A stretch of DNA of 64,000 nt. It comes from Bacteroidales bacterium (GTDB lineage Bacteria; Bacteroidota; Bacteroidia; Bacteroidales; WCHB1-69). The position numbers and the translations under genes were made by a program. Below, piece by piece: positions 1-7,506 of the stretch (its first letter is position 1; the number at the start of each line of letters is the position of its first letter). The notes beneath the pieces are model-generated. The model was given only the letters and a program-made list of their open reading frames with translations, had not been told where the DNA came from and ran no database searches. The stretch is taken from contig JAFXTE010000080.1 in the NCBI GenBank assembly GCA_017525245.1, positions 1-64,000 on the forward strand, given 5' to 3'.

Positions 1-92
1 GATGCGATGGTACGATGACACGATGATACGGATGAGAACGATGAAACGATGATGCGATGATACGATGATGCAATGATACAATGATACGATGA
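1..92. repeat. Degenerate 8-bp tandem repeat (GATGATAC/GATGATGC)
   Basis: The window opens in an array of about eleven 8-bp units of the form GATGATAC or GATGATGC, with a few imperfect units. It runs into the start of the sensor kinase: the kinase ATG at 89 lies inside the last unit. The same unit recurs as ten units in register at 28253-28332. It contains no spacers, so it is not a CRISPR array. It may continue left of the window. Confidence 0.85.
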
Positions 93-1309
93 CGACGATA
101 ATCATAATAGGAATAGTAATCGCCTGGGCAGTCACCACGTGGCTCCTCATCCGGCGGAACCAGCGGATCAACAACCGCATCAAGTTCCTGTCGGAGGCGG
201 TGGCGGGCGGCGACTTCAGCTTCACCTTCCCCGAGGGCGATCCCCGGCGCAGCGACCGTGTGCTGGCCGCCTCGCTGAACCGTATCCGCGACATGCTCAG
301 CCGCACCCGTCAGGAGACCATCGACAAGGAACGCTACTACGCACAGATCCTCGAGAACGTGCGCACCGGCATCGTGGCGTATGACGAGCAGGGCTTCGTC
401 ACGCAGACCAATAGCGCGGCCGCGGAACTCTTCGGACTCCCCGTGCTGACCCATATCCGCCAACTTGACCGTGTCAGCAACGGACTGGCGGACATGCTGT
501 TACTGTCGGCGGCGGGCGACACCCGCACGCTCACCCTCCACGACGGTGACAGCACCCGGCAGCTCTCCCTGCAGGTCTCGCAAAGCCGCATCCGCGACCG
601 AAACATCCGCATCTTGGTCGTCAATGATATACACAACGAATTGGACAACAAAGAGATAGACTCGTGGATTTCGCTCACTCGTGTGCTCACCCACGAGATC
701 ATGAACTCCATGAGCCCGATTACCTCGCTGAGCGAAAGTCTGCGCGAGTTGGTGCCCGAAAAGGATTCCGAACTATACAAGGGTTTGGACGTCATCCACT
801 CCACGGGCAAGGGTATCGAAGGGTTTGTGGAGTCGTACCGGCAGTTCACGCACATCCCGACGCCTGCGCCGACCCTGTTTTACGTGCGGGAGCTGGTAGA
901 ACGTGCCGTGCAGTTGGTGCACTCCGTGCCGGAAAACGCCCGCATCGACTTCCGGTGGTCGGTGGAGCCTGGCGACATGCTGCTGCACGCCGATGAGAAC
1001 CTTGTCGGCCGGGTGCTCAACAACCTGCTGAGGAACGCCGTGGAGGCGATAGGACAGGGAAACGATGGTTGGATCGAAGTCCGCGCCTTCCTCAACGAAA
1101 GGGAGGACGTGGTCGTGGAGGTCAGCGACAGCGGCGGCCCGATTCCACCAGCGGTCGAGGAGCGCATCTTCATCCCGTTCTTCACCACCAAGAAGGAGGG
1201 TTCCGGCATCGGGCTGAGCATCTCTCGCCAGATTATGCGGCTTTCCGGCGGCACCCTCACGCTGCGGACACGCCCGCATACCACGTTTGTGATGACCTTC
1301 GGAGGGTGA
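89..1309 (+). CDS. PAS-domain sensor histidine kinase (NtrB/NtrY-like)
   Basis: Membrane sensor kinase of a two-component system. One N-terminal transmembrane segment (about residues 2-22) is followed by a HAMP/linker-like region, a PAS-like domain (about 80-185), an H-box with RVLTHEIMNSMSPI carrying the phosphorylated His, and a HATPase domain with N-box NLLRNAVEAI, G1 SDSGGPIP and G2 GSGIGLSISRQI. At 406 residues it appears to lack the first membrane helix and periplasmic loop common in relatives. An in-frame TGA at 74-76 blocks any upstream extension, so ATG 89 is the likely start. The start sits inside the 8-bp repeat tract. No response regulator is visible; it may lie to the left. Confidence 0.9.
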   Translation: MTTIIIIGIVIAWAVTTWLLIRRNQRINNRIKFLSEAVAGGDFSFTFPEGDPRRSDRVLAASLNRIRDMLSRTRQETIDKERYYAQILENVRTGIVAYDEQGFVTQTNSAAAELFGLPVLTHIRQLDRVSNGLADMLLLSAAGDTRTLTLHDGDSTRQLSLQVSQSRIRDRNIRILVVNDIHNELDNKEIDSWISLTRVLTHEIMNSMSPITSLSESLRELVPEKDSELYKGLDVIHSTGKGIEGFVESYRQFTHIPTPAPTLFYVRELVERAVQLVHSVPENARIDFRWSVEPGDMLLHADENLVGRVLNNLLRNAVEAIGQGNDGWIEVRAFLNEREDVVVEVSDSGGPIPPAVEERIFIPFFTTKKEGSGIGLSISRQIMRLSGGTLTLRTRPHTTFVMTFGG

Positions 1310-1314
1310 TGGTG

Positions 1315-1347
1315 TCTTTCACTGTACGCCCCGATAAGGGTGAAAGA
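1315..1347 (+). terminator. Possible terminator hairpin after the kinase gene
   Basis: A perfect 8-bp inverted repeat (TCTTTCAC at 1315-1322, GTGAAAGA at 1340-1347) lies 5 nt after the kinase stop. No T-run follows on the plus strand, so factor-independent termination is uncertain. Confidence 0.3.
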
Positions 1348-1499
1348 AAATGGACAATACCACTTCCGAATTTTTTATGCTAAGGGTGTAACATTTCCTG
1401 AAAAAACATACTTATGAAAATGGAACAGGAGAACTTCTGATGTTCATAATCCTGTTGATAAAATATTCATTCGAATACTGAATATAATTAACATTTGTG

Positions 1500-1507
1500 T
1501 ATTTTTG
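1500..1507 (+). promoter_or_regulatory. Bacteroidota -7 box for hicAB
   Basis: TATTTTTG matches the Bacteroidota -7 consensus TAnnTTTG and lies 17 nt before the hicA ATG at 1525. It overlaps a longer in-frame start at 1495, which argues that 1525 is the real start. I see no convincing -33 TTTG partner. Confidence 0.6.
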
Positions 1508-1524
1508 CATTTGGAAAACTAACT

Positions 1525-1716
1525 ATGAAAATATCAGAGCTTAAAAAGAAATTGAAGGCAAAAGGTTGTTATTATGTGTGTGATGGAAAAAAACATGAAT
1601 GGTGGTGGAGTCCTGTCACGGGTCAAAAGTTTCAACTACCACGGCATTCAACAGCGGATGTTGGCAATGAATTGATGAAATATGTCAGAGAACAATCAGG
1701 GATAAATGTGAGATAA
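1525..1716 (+). CDS. hicA: HicA-like toxin (mRNA interferase)
   Basis: A 63-residue protein of the HicA/YcfA double-stranded-RNA-binding fold. It starts MKISELKKKLKAKGCYYV and carries the family's central His in GKKHEWWW, followed by a short beta strand and a C-terminal helix (NELMKYVREQSGI). HicA toxins cleave mRNA and are neutralised by HicB, which fits the gene 10 nt downstream. Family motifs are diverged (KKHEWWW rather than GSHHxF), but length, order and the His position agree. Start 1525 was chosen because the -7 box at 1500-1507 overlaps the longer option. Confidence 0.8.
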   Translation: MKISELKKKLKAKGCYYVCDGKKHEWWWSPVTGQKFQLPRHSTADVGNELMKYVREQSGINVR

Positions 1717-1726
1717 CCAAAATTGT

Positions 1727-2122
1727 ATGATAATGGAGAATATAACGGTAATCATAGAACGAAACAATGACGGCAGCTATACGGCGGTGCCGCAGCATAG
1801 ACACAAAATCGGCTTCATCGGGATGGGGAAAACGGTAGAGGAGGCCATGGATGATTTGAAAAACTCGTATGCGGAGGCGAAAGAGATGCTCCCTTCATTG
1901 CCCGAAATGGAGTTCTCCTACAAGTTTGACACGGCCAGTTTTCTGCAGTTCATCAGCGGACGGCTGAACCTTGCTGACCTGCAGACAATAACGGGGGTGA
2001 ACCGTCATCAGCTCAGTCATTACGCCACAGGGAAAAGCCGACCGTCGTCCAGAACGGTGCGGCGCATCCAGGAAGGGATCACACGCTTCTCCGAGGAGTT
2101 GCACCGCGTTTGCTTGGTGTGA
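1727..2122 (+). CDS. hicB: HicB-like antitoxin with C-terminal helix-turn-helix
   Basis: A 131-residue protein. The N-terminal half (to about residue 60) is the partially degraded RNase-H-like HicB fold (ITVIIERNNDGSYTAVP, then GMGKTVEEAMDDLKNS). The C-terminal half (about 77-122) is a Cro/XRE-type helix-turn-helix (LADLQTITGVNRHQLSHYATG). This layout suits an antitoxin that binds HicA and represses the hicAB promoter. Start 1727 or the ATG at 1733 are both possible. It lies 10 nt after hicA, so the two should be co-transcribed. Confidence 0.85.
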   Translation: MIMENITVIIERNNDGSYTAVPQHRHKIGFIGMGKTVEEAMDDLKNSYAEAKEMLPSLPEMEFSYKFDTASFLQFISGRLNLADLQTITGVNRHQLSHYATGKSRPSSRTVRRIQEGITRFSEELHRVCLV

Positions 2123-2183
2123 CCGATACAAACTCAATACTTCTGAAAATAATTACAAATCACTGATCACTAGTCACGAATCA

Positions 2184-2849
2184 CTAATTGATAATCCCCG
2201 CCAGCTCCCCAATGTCATCCACCAAGAAGTCGGCACCGGCGGCGAGGAGGTCTTCGCGGGAGCCGTTGCCGTAGGTCACGCCGCAGGTGCGCGCGCCGGC
2301 GCGGGAACCCATCAGGATGTCCACGGCCATGTCGCCGACTACTAATGCCCGCTCTGCCTCGACCCCCATCTTCGCTAAGGTGGTGAGCACCGGCTCCGGG
2401 TCGGGCTTCGCCTTCTGCACGTCTTCCGCCCCGATGACGAAGTCGAAGTAACGCTCCAGCCCCATCTCTTGGAGAAACCAGCGCAGGGACTTGGAGGTGC
2501 GCGACGACGCAATGGTCATCTTCAGCCCTTTAGCGTGCAGCTGTGCGAGTGTGTCGGCCACGTGCGGGAATAGGTCGGGGATGAGATGCTGCTTGTTCGC
2601 CTCGAACGTGCGGCGGTAGTGCTCGGCGTAGCTCTCCGCCGTTTCCGCCGTGATGTTAGGGAACAGCTGCCGGTAGGCCTCCGCGAGCGGCACTCCTATG
2701 GTAGCGGCGCAGGACTTCTCGTCGGCCACAGGCAAACCGATCTCGCGCATCGTCTGCTGCAGCGTCCGCACGATTTTCTGCCGCGTGTCGCCCAACGTCC
2801 CGTCGAAATCGAAAATGATCAGGTCAAAATCCATTGTCACATTTTTCAT
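2184..2849 (-). CDS. HAD-family hydrolase, phosphoglycolate-phosphatase-like
   Basis: Haloacid-dehalogenase phosphatase of 221 residues. Motif I is DFDGTLGDT (nucleophile Asp and acid/base Asp), motif II TIASSRTS, motif III Lys in KAKPDPEP, and motif IV VVGDMAVDILMG. An alpha-helical cap sits between motifs I and II (about residues 20-85), as in the Gph/pyrophosphatase branch. The likely role is dephosphorylation of a small metabolite such as 2-phosphoglycolate; the substrate cannot be fixed from sequence. The start may instead be the ATG five codons in (2834). A -7 box lies at 2867-2874. Confidence 0.88.
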   Translation of the reverse strand: MKNVTMDFDLIIFDFDGTLGDTRQKIVRTLQQTMREIGLPVADEKSCAATIGVPLAEAYRQLFPNITAETAESYAEHYRRTFEANKQHLIPDLFPHVADTLAQLHAKGLKMTIASSRTSKSLRWFLQEMGLERYFDFVIGAEDVQKAKPDPEPVLTTLAKMGVEAERALVVGDMAVDILMGSRAGARTCGVTYGNGSREDLLAAGADFLVDDIGELAGIIN

Positions 2850-2866
2850 CCAAGCATTTCAGGCAG

Positions 2867-2874
2867 CAAAGATA
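2867..2874 (-). promoter_or_regulatory. Bacteroidota -7 box for the HAD hydrolase
   Basis: The plus-strand sequence CAAAGATA reads TATCTTTG on the minus strand, a match to TAnnTTTG, 17 nt upstream of the HAD start at 2849. Confidence 0.6.
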
Positions 2875-2965
2875 CAATAATTTCGGGTATTGTAATAATG
2901 TTCCCTTTCGCCAAATATTTTCAACATTGTGCAATCTTGTGGCCGTTGTGTTGTCACCGTGTGGG

Positions 2966-3544
2966 TCATTGCCACCGCGCCACGAACCGATAGGGTAGCA
3001 GGGCATCCTCGCCGGCGTAGTCCACCCCGATGCGCGGGGTGATTTCAATGCGATCCTCCGGCACGACGACTCCCCGGTCCTCAATCCACAGTTTGTCGCC
3101 GCAGAGCGAGATGCCGTTGTCGGCAACGGTGAGTCCGAGCAACTTCGACACATTCCCTGGTCCGATGCCGATGCCGGGGGTGATTTTCCGTTTGCCCGTG
3201 CGTTGCAGCATCAGTTCCTCGCCGTGCGTGGGCATGATCCCGCGAATGAGCACCGCGTCGGGGATCCCGTCAATGTTCGTGACGAAATTGAGCAGGTGGT
3301 GCATCCCGTAGCAGAGATACACGTAGGCGACCCCGCCCTCGTGGTACATCATCTCGTTGCGGCGGGTGCGTCGTCCCCCGTAAGCATGCGAGGCGCGGTC
3401 GGTGGTGCCCTTGTAGGCCTCCACCTCGCAGATGATGCCGCCTGAGAGCTGCCCATCGACATTGGTGAACAGGTACTTGCCCAGAAGGTCGTGCGCGAAC
3501 CCGACTACATCGTCCGTGAGGAAATACTCTTTCGTCAGTTTCAT
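2966..3544 (-). CDS. mpg: DNA-3-methyladenine glycosylase (AAG/MPG family)
   Basis: Base-excision-repair glycosylase that removes alkylated purines such as 3-methyladenine and hypoxanthine. The 192-residue protein shows family signatures: FAHDLLGKYL near the N terminus, EVEAYKGTTDRASHAYGGRRTRRN (catalytic Glu in EVEAY), YVYLCYGMHHLLN, and GPGNVSKLLGL in the C-terminal half. The start at 3544 (MKLTKEYF) is preferred to an ATG at 3565 because the promoter -7 box (3563-3570) overlaps the longer start. It is read in the same direction as the HAD gene 116 nt downstream. Confidence 0.93.
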   Translation of the reverse strand: MKLTKEYFLTDDVVGFAHDLLGKYLFTNVDGQLSGGIICEVEAYKGTTDRASHAYGGRRTRRNEMMYHEGGVAYVYLCYGMHHLLNFVTNIDGIPDAVLIRGIMPTHGEELMLQRTGKRKITPGIGIGPGNVSKLLGLTVADNGISLCGDKLWIEDRGVVVPEDRIEITPRIGVDYAGEDALLPYRFVARWQ

Positions 3545-3562
3545 TGCCGTTTTTTTCGACGG

Positions 3563-3570
3563 CAAAAATA
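3563..3570 (-). promoter_or_regulatory. Bacteroidota -7 box for the glycosylase
   Basis: CAAAAATA on the plus strand reads TATTTTTG on the minus strand, 18 nt before the chosen glycosylase start at 3544. Confidence 0.6.
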
Positions 3571-3576
3571 CATTTT

Positions 3577-4171
3577 TAATGGTTATAGGTTAGTGGTTAT
3601 TGGTTATTGAAGCTGGTTATTGGTTGTTGTTTATTGGTTATTGAAGGTTGATAGTTGATAGTTGATAGGTTATGGGTTAGTGAGGCGGGATTGGAAAGCG
3701 TTGCGGAGACCTGAAAGCATTTTGGCGATGTCTGTGATTTGAGGTCGTAAAGAGTTAAATTGTTCAGTGGTAATGTATTCTAAATCACAAGCAGCTTGTA
3801 ATTCACAAAAAACTTCCATTAATGATCCGTATGATATCTCCACGAAGTGAATCTTTTCTTTTAAGGAATTTCTTCCGCTACCTTCTGCAAGATTGGCGGA
3901 TACAGAAACAACAGCTCTTCTAACTTGATCCCCTAAACCATAACGTTCTTCTTTGGGGAATTTTTCTTGTAATTGGTAGATGTATTTAATCAGATTGCGA
4001 ATTTTGGAATAAACTTCTAAGTTTTCAAATGAAAAATTTCTGTTTTCAGATTTTTTTGTTTCTTGATTCTTCATATTTTTTCAAATTTAGTTCTTAGTTC
4101 TTATTATCATTAAACAATAAACAATAAACAATAAGCTTCAATAACCAATAACCTATAACCAATAACCATTA
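3577..4171. mobile_element. Putative S23 cassette bounded by 38-bp inverted repeats
   Basis: The S23-family gene at 3670-4074 is enclosed by inverted repeats: left arm 3577-3614 and right arm 4134-4171. Reverse-complemented, the right arm matches the left at 35 of 38 positions by my reading. The arms abut the neighbours: the right one contains the stop codon of the helix-hairpin-helix gene and the left one lies just outside the glycosylase promoter. I see no target-site duplication and no transposase. More low-complexity GGTTATTG-type repeats lie inside both ends. Confidence 0.6.
3670..4074 (-). CDS. Four-helix-bundle protein, S23 / 23S-rRNA-intervening-sequence family
   Basis: A 134-residue protein with the S23 signature SVSANLAEGSGRNSLKEK (family form: SxxxNIAEGxGR) and the helical segments expected of the bundle (FENLEVYSKIRNLIKYIYQL at the start, LRPQITDIAKMLSGL at the end). 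Relatives are encoded inside intervening sequences of 23S rRNA in spirochaetes and as free-standing genes in Bacteroidota; no enzyme activity is established. The gene is AT-richer than its neighbours and sits inside an inverted-repeat cassette, consistent with transfer. Similar bundles act as accessory proteins in retroelements, but no reverse transcriptase is present. Confidence 0.85.
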   Translation of the reverse strand: MKNQETKKSENRNFSFENLEVYSKIRNLIKYIYQLQEKFPKEERYGLGDQVRRAVVSVSANLAEGSGRNSLKEKIHFVEISYGSLMEVFCELQAACDLEYITTEQFNSLRPQITDIAKMLSGLRNAFQSRLTNP

Positions 4172-4852
4172 AAACACCAGATACGGTCTCAGTTTCTCAA
4201 TGAGTTCCGGATACGCGTGGGTAATCCGCTGGAGCTCGGCAAGGTCGTGGATCTGTCCGTTGCGCTCGCGGTGGTGGATAATCAGTTTCGTCAAATAGCT
4301 ATCAATATAAGGATGAGAGACCAACTCCTTATAAGTGGCGGTGTTGATGTTCAACTTTTTGATTTTCTGTTTGTTGATGTACAGATAATCCTTTAGCTTC
4401 ATGGTGTCAATGTTTTGCATCACATACACTTCCTGAAGCTGCGAAAGTGAATGGAATCCGCCGAGTTTGTCACGGTATTCAACCAGTTTGGCGGCGCGTT
4501 TGCTGCCGAACTGGGGCACGGTGACCAGTTCGTTGGTGTCGCAGCTGTTGAGGTCGATCTTGACAATCTCGTACAGAGGCTTCTTCCCTTGCGATTTGAA
4601 GGGTGGGAGAGTGTCGGAACGGCTTTTTGCCCGGCTCGAGTAGGCCTGACGCCGCATTGCTGACAATGAGTCTTCCAAACCTTGTTGCTCCAACACAAAC
4701 TGTTGGAATTGAGCTTCATAAAGATGGACATCGGAAGATGGCATGAAAGGGATGTCGTAGAAGAAATAGAAAATGTTGCTCGCTAGAATGATGGTGAGCA
4801 TCAGAAGGGCGGCAGCCCATTCGCCTCGGGTAAAGTGGAACCTTGTTTTCAT
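4169..4852 (-). CDS. Helix-hairpin-helix (ComEA-like) membrane-anchored protein
   Basis: A 227-residue protein with an N-terminal membrane anchor (ALLMLTIILASNIFYFFY, about residues 14-31), a charged linker and at least two helix-hairpin-helix repeats: IDLNSCDTNELVTVPQFGSKRAAKL and LNINTATYKELVSHPYI. These motifs bind DNA non-specifically; ComEA proteins with this layout take part in DNA uptake, while many Bacteroidota copies are uncharacterised. The start at 4852 (MKTRFHF) was chosen because the -7 box at 4857-4864 excludes longer starts. The stop codon lies in the right arm of the S23 cassette. Confidence 0.82.
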   Translation of the reverse strand: MKTRFHFTRGEWAAALLMLTIILASNIFYFFYDIPFMPSSDVHLYEAQFQQFVLEQQGLEDSLSAMRRQAYSSRAKSRSDTLPPFKSQGKKPLYEIVKIDLNSCDTNELVTVPQFGSKRAAKLVEYRDKLGGFHSLSQLQEVYVMQNIDTMKLKDYLYINKQKIKKLNINTATYKELVSHPYIDSYLTKLIIHHRERNGQIHDLAELQRITHAYPELIEKLRPYLVF

Positions 4853-4856
4853 GCTG

Positions 4857-4864
4857 CAAAGATA
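4857..4864 (-). promoter_or_regulatory. Bacteroidota -7 box, leaderless start for the HhH gene
   Basis: CAAAGATA on plus reads TATCTTTG on minus. Only 4 nt separate it from the ATG at 4852, so the transcript probably begins at or within a few bases of the start codon. Confidence 0.6.
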
Positions 4865-5082
4865 CAATCCGGAAAAGGGGGTTGTCAAGAAGGTGGGAGT
4901 TTTTTTTGTGAACAGGAGACTGTTAATCGAAAAATGATGATGTCGGGGGGCTGGTTAAAATAAAAACAAATTGATGTTTATAAAAAAATGTAAATATTTG
5001 GAGTTTAATCATATAACATCAAATAAGCTATGTTAAATATTCATAAAATGTGTAAAGCAGAAGAATTTTGAGCAAAAAAATG

Positions 5083-5090
5083 TATTTTTG
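5083..5090 (+). promoter_or_regulatory. Bacteroidota -7 box for the coiled-coil/zapA operon
   Basis: TATTTTTG followed by CAGC lies 22 nt before the ATG at 5113. The 260-nt region from 4853 to 5112 is otherwise AT-rich with no coding signal that I can support. Confidence 0.6.
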
Positions 5091-5112
5091 CAGCGTTTTT
5101 AAGAAAAACGGC

Positions 5113-5403
5113 ATGTCGTCTTTTGAGAGTTTATATCATGAGGTGGAAATGAATGTGAGAGAGGCGGTTTACCGTTTTTCAAAGCTGAAGTCACAAAACC
5201 AGGAACTCAGGCAGGAGAATGAGAAATTGCGGGAGGAGTTGTCGGATTTGAGAAAAAGGCTTGAAGACAAGGAAGAGAAATTGAAGTTGGTAGAACTAAC
5301 AGGTACCATAATAGATAGAGAAGATAAGACAGAACTAAAAAAACAGATCAACGATTGGGTGCGGGAGATAGATAACAGTATTAAGCTACTCAGCGGAAAG
5401 TAA
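5113..5403 (+). CDS. Small coiled-coil protein upstream of zapA
   Basis: A 96-residue protein starting MSSFESLYHEVEMNVREAV. Residues about 20-65 form a strong heptad-rich coiled coil (KSQNQELRQENEKLREEL, then DLRKRLEDKEEKLKLVEL), and the short C-terminal part ends in INDWVREIDNSIKLLSGK. Size, composition and a 1-nt gap to zapA suggest a cell-division partner in the style of ZapB, but this is inference from context. The first in-frame ATG at 5068 lies upstream of the -7 box at 5083-5090, so 5113 was chosen. Confidence 0.75.
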   Translation: MSSFESLYHEVEMNVREAVYRFSKLKSQNQELRQENEKLREELSDLRKRLEDKEEKLKLVELTGTIIDREDKTELKKQINDWVREIDNSIKLLSGK

Positions 5404-5404
5404 G

Positions 5405-5701
5405 ATGGAAGAGGAAAACGTAAAAGTGACGGTGACGATAGGTCAGAAGCCTCTGACCGTGATCATCAAAAGGGATTGGGAACATTACTTCCGCGAGGCT
5501 GAAAAGGTAATCAATGAGAGTTTTTTTGACTTTGCAAAAAAATGGCAATATAAAGACCAGCAAGACCTTACGAACATGGTGTTATTGGATTTTGTGGTGA
5601 AAGGCCTTGCGGACAAGGAAAGACTGAAAGAATATGATGAAGAGCTGGTTCCGATGATGGAATCGCTCAAACAGTTGACAGAGGAATTTCCCATTGATTA
5701 G
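5405..5701 (+). CDS. zapA: Cell division protein ZapA
   Basis: A 98-residue ZapA: an N-terminal beta hairpin domain (VKVTVTIGQKPLTVIIKRDW) and a long C-terminal helix for dimer/tetramer formation (QQDLTNMVLLDFVVKGLADK). ZapA bundles FtsZ filaments at the division ring. It starts 1 nt after the coiled-coil gene, so the two are probably translationally coupled. The downstream 6S-like RNA repeats the zapA-ssrS linkage known from proteobacteria. Confidence 0.88.
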   Translation: MEEENVKVTVTIGQKPLTVIIKRDWEHYFREAEKVINESFFDFAKKWQYKDQQDLTNMVLLDFVVKGLADKERLKEYDEELVPMMESLKQLTEEFPID

Positions 5702-5722
5702 AGGTTCTTTGAAAGACGAAAT

Positions 5723-5915
5723 CCCGCATAAGTTCAGATACGTTTGTTAAACTCAACAGAATTACAAACGAAGGGGACGCTTGTCATGCCTAGAACAGGC
5801 CCGAATCCGTACGGATGGCGAATAGCCCGGGGAAGCGCGAAGCACCGACTGCACCTTCGACCATATCGAATAGGAGTTTTTCGAAACCCTATGGAACTTA
5901 TGCGGTTTTTTTTTT
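5723..5915 (+). ncRNA. ssrS: 6S-like RNA (Bacteroidales-1/6S type) with terminator
   Basis: A 12-nt arm (5724-5735, CCGCATAAGTTC) is perfectly complementary to 5894-5905 (GAACTTATGCGG), closing about 158 nt, and ten T residues follow at 5906-5915, so the closing stem doubles as terminator. Inside are a hairpin CGTTTGT/ACAAACG (5741-5747 with 5764-5770), a GC-rich centre, and a hairpin with a TTCG loop near 5869-5892. A length of about 190 nt and a position straight after zapA match 6S RNA, which binds RNA polymerase holoenzyme as a promoter mimic. The family assignment rests on structure and synteny; I could not run a covariance model. Confidence 0.7.
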
Positions 5916-5961
5916 GCCTCCCGTCACCAAAAACGACAACATCAAATAAATATATACACCT

Positions 5962-7503
5962 ATGAAATTATTATTAATCATTATAGGAGTATTGGTCGGC
6001 GCCGGCATAGGCATTGCCATCTCCTATACATTGTTGAAAAATCAATTGACGAAAGCAGGGCGCGAGGCTCTCAAAAAGGCTGAAGAAGACGGCGAACTGA
6101 TCAAGAAAGAGAAGATTTTGCAAGCCAAGGAGAAATTCCTGCAGCTGAAAGCTGAACACGAGAAATCCTGTAACGAGAAGAACCAGCAGATTTCCGCCGC
6201 TGAGAACCGCATCAAACAGAAAGAGAACTCGCTGAGCCAGAAAATGGAGGAACTCAATCGGAAAACCAACGAGAACGCTGCCCAGAAGGAGAACCTGAAC
6301 AAACAGATGGCTGCCGTCACCCAGAAACAGAAAGAGTTGGAGGAACAGATTGCCGCCCAAAAGAACAAACTGGAAAGCCTTGCGGAAATGACCGCCGAAC
6401 AGGCAAAACAACAACTCATAACCCTGATGCAGGATGAGGCCAAGGCTGACGCTTTGGTGATGATTAAGGAGATTGTGGATGAAGCGAAACATACCGCTAA
6501 TCTTGAAGCCAAGAAAGTGGTTGTCAACGCTTTGCAACGTACAGGCGCTGAAGCCGCTGTTGAGAATACGGTTTCTGTGTTCAACATTGAGAATGACGAA
6601 ATCAAAGGACGCATCATCGGTCGTGAAGGCCGCAACATCCGCACCCTTGAAAACCTCACCGGCGTTGACGTGGTGATTGACGATTCACCGGACGCCATCC
6701 TGCTCTCCAGCTTTGACCCCGTGCGCCGCGAAATTGCCCGCCTCTCCCTGCAGAAACTGGTTTCTGATGGCCGTATCCACCCCGCCCGCATAGAGGAGGT
6801 GGTCGCTAAGACAAAGAAACAGATCGAACAGGAAATCACTGAATTAGGTAAAAGAACCTGTATTGATTTAGGTATCAACAATATGCATCATGAACTGATG
6901 CGTCTGGTCGGAAAGATGCGTTATCGTTCTTCATACGGCCAAAACCTGCTGCAACATGCCAAAGAAGTGGCCAATCTGAGTGCTACGATGGCTGCAGAGT
7001 TGGGCATTAACCCGAAATTGGCCCGCCGCGCCGGCCTTCTGCACGATATCGGCAAAGTGCCTGATACTGAGCCGGAACTGCCGCACGCCTTGTTTGGCGC
7101 TCGTTTGGCGGAACAGTACAAGGAACGCCCTGAAATCGTGAACGCCATCGGAGCCCACCACGACGAGATGGAAATGAAAACGTTGATAGCCCCTATCGTG
7201 CAAGTCTGCGATGCCATTTCGGGTGCGAGACCCGGTGCTCGTCGCGAGGTGGTCGAAGCTTACATGAAACGTCTGAATGACCTTGAAAATCTGGCTCTTA
7301 CCTATCCTGGTGTGGTTAAGACCTACGCTATCCAGGCTGGTCGTGAACTGCGCGTGATCGTGGGTGCCGAAAAAGTGACAGACCAGGAAGCCGACCAAAT
7401 CTCCCTCGACCTGTCCAAGAAGATTCAGAACGAAATGACCTATCCGGGTCAGATTAAAATCACGGTCATCCGTGAGACCCGCGCCGTCAACTATGCCCGA
7501 TAA
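5962..7503 (+). CDS. rny: Ribonuclease Y
   Basis: A 513-residue membrane-anchored endoribonuclease that initiates mRNA decay. Order of parts: N-terminal transmembrane helix (residues 3-22), long charged coiled coil (about 25-165), KH RNA-binding domain with [10 protein letters not shown] near residue 217, HD phosphohydrolase domain with GLLHDIGK (His361/Asp362), and the C-terminal block ending [14 protein letters not shown]. Length matches the family (about 520). It heads a tightly packed run with the DivIC-like gene 3 nt downstream. Confidence 0.97.
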   Translation: MKLLLIIIGVLVGAGIGIAISYTLLKNQLTKAGREALKKAEEDGELIKKEKILQAKEKFLQLKAEHEKSCNEKNQQISAAENRIKQKENSLSQKMEELNRKTNENAAQKENLNKQMAAVTQKQKELEEQIAAQKNKLESLAEMTAEQAKQQLITLMQDEAKADALVMIKEIVDEAKHTANLEAKKVVVNALQRTGAEAAVENTVSVFNIENDEIKGRIIGREGRNIRTLENLTGVDVVIDDSPDAILLSSFDPVRREIARLSLQKLVSDGRIHPARIEEVVAKTKKQIEQEITELGKRTCIDLGINNMHHELMRLVGKMRYRSSYGQNLLQHAKEVANLSATMAAELGINPKLARRAGLLHDIGKVPDTEPELPHALFGARLAEQYKERPEIVNAIGAHHDEMEMKTLIAPIVQVCDAISGARPGARREVVEAYMKRLNDLENLALTYPGVVKTYAIQAGRELRVIVGAEKVTDQEADQISLDLSKKIQNEMTYPGQIKITVIRETRAVNYAR

Positions 7504-7506
7504 ACG

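Noticed and set aside
1345..1495. Possible gene fragment starting MDNTTSEFFMLRV
   Set aside because: Only 13 codons to a stop and no recognisable homology; not enough to call a pseudogene.
5744..5965. 73-codon open frame between zapA and rny
   Set aside because: It lies within the structured 6S-like RNA and lacks a ribosome-binding context; the RNA explains the region.
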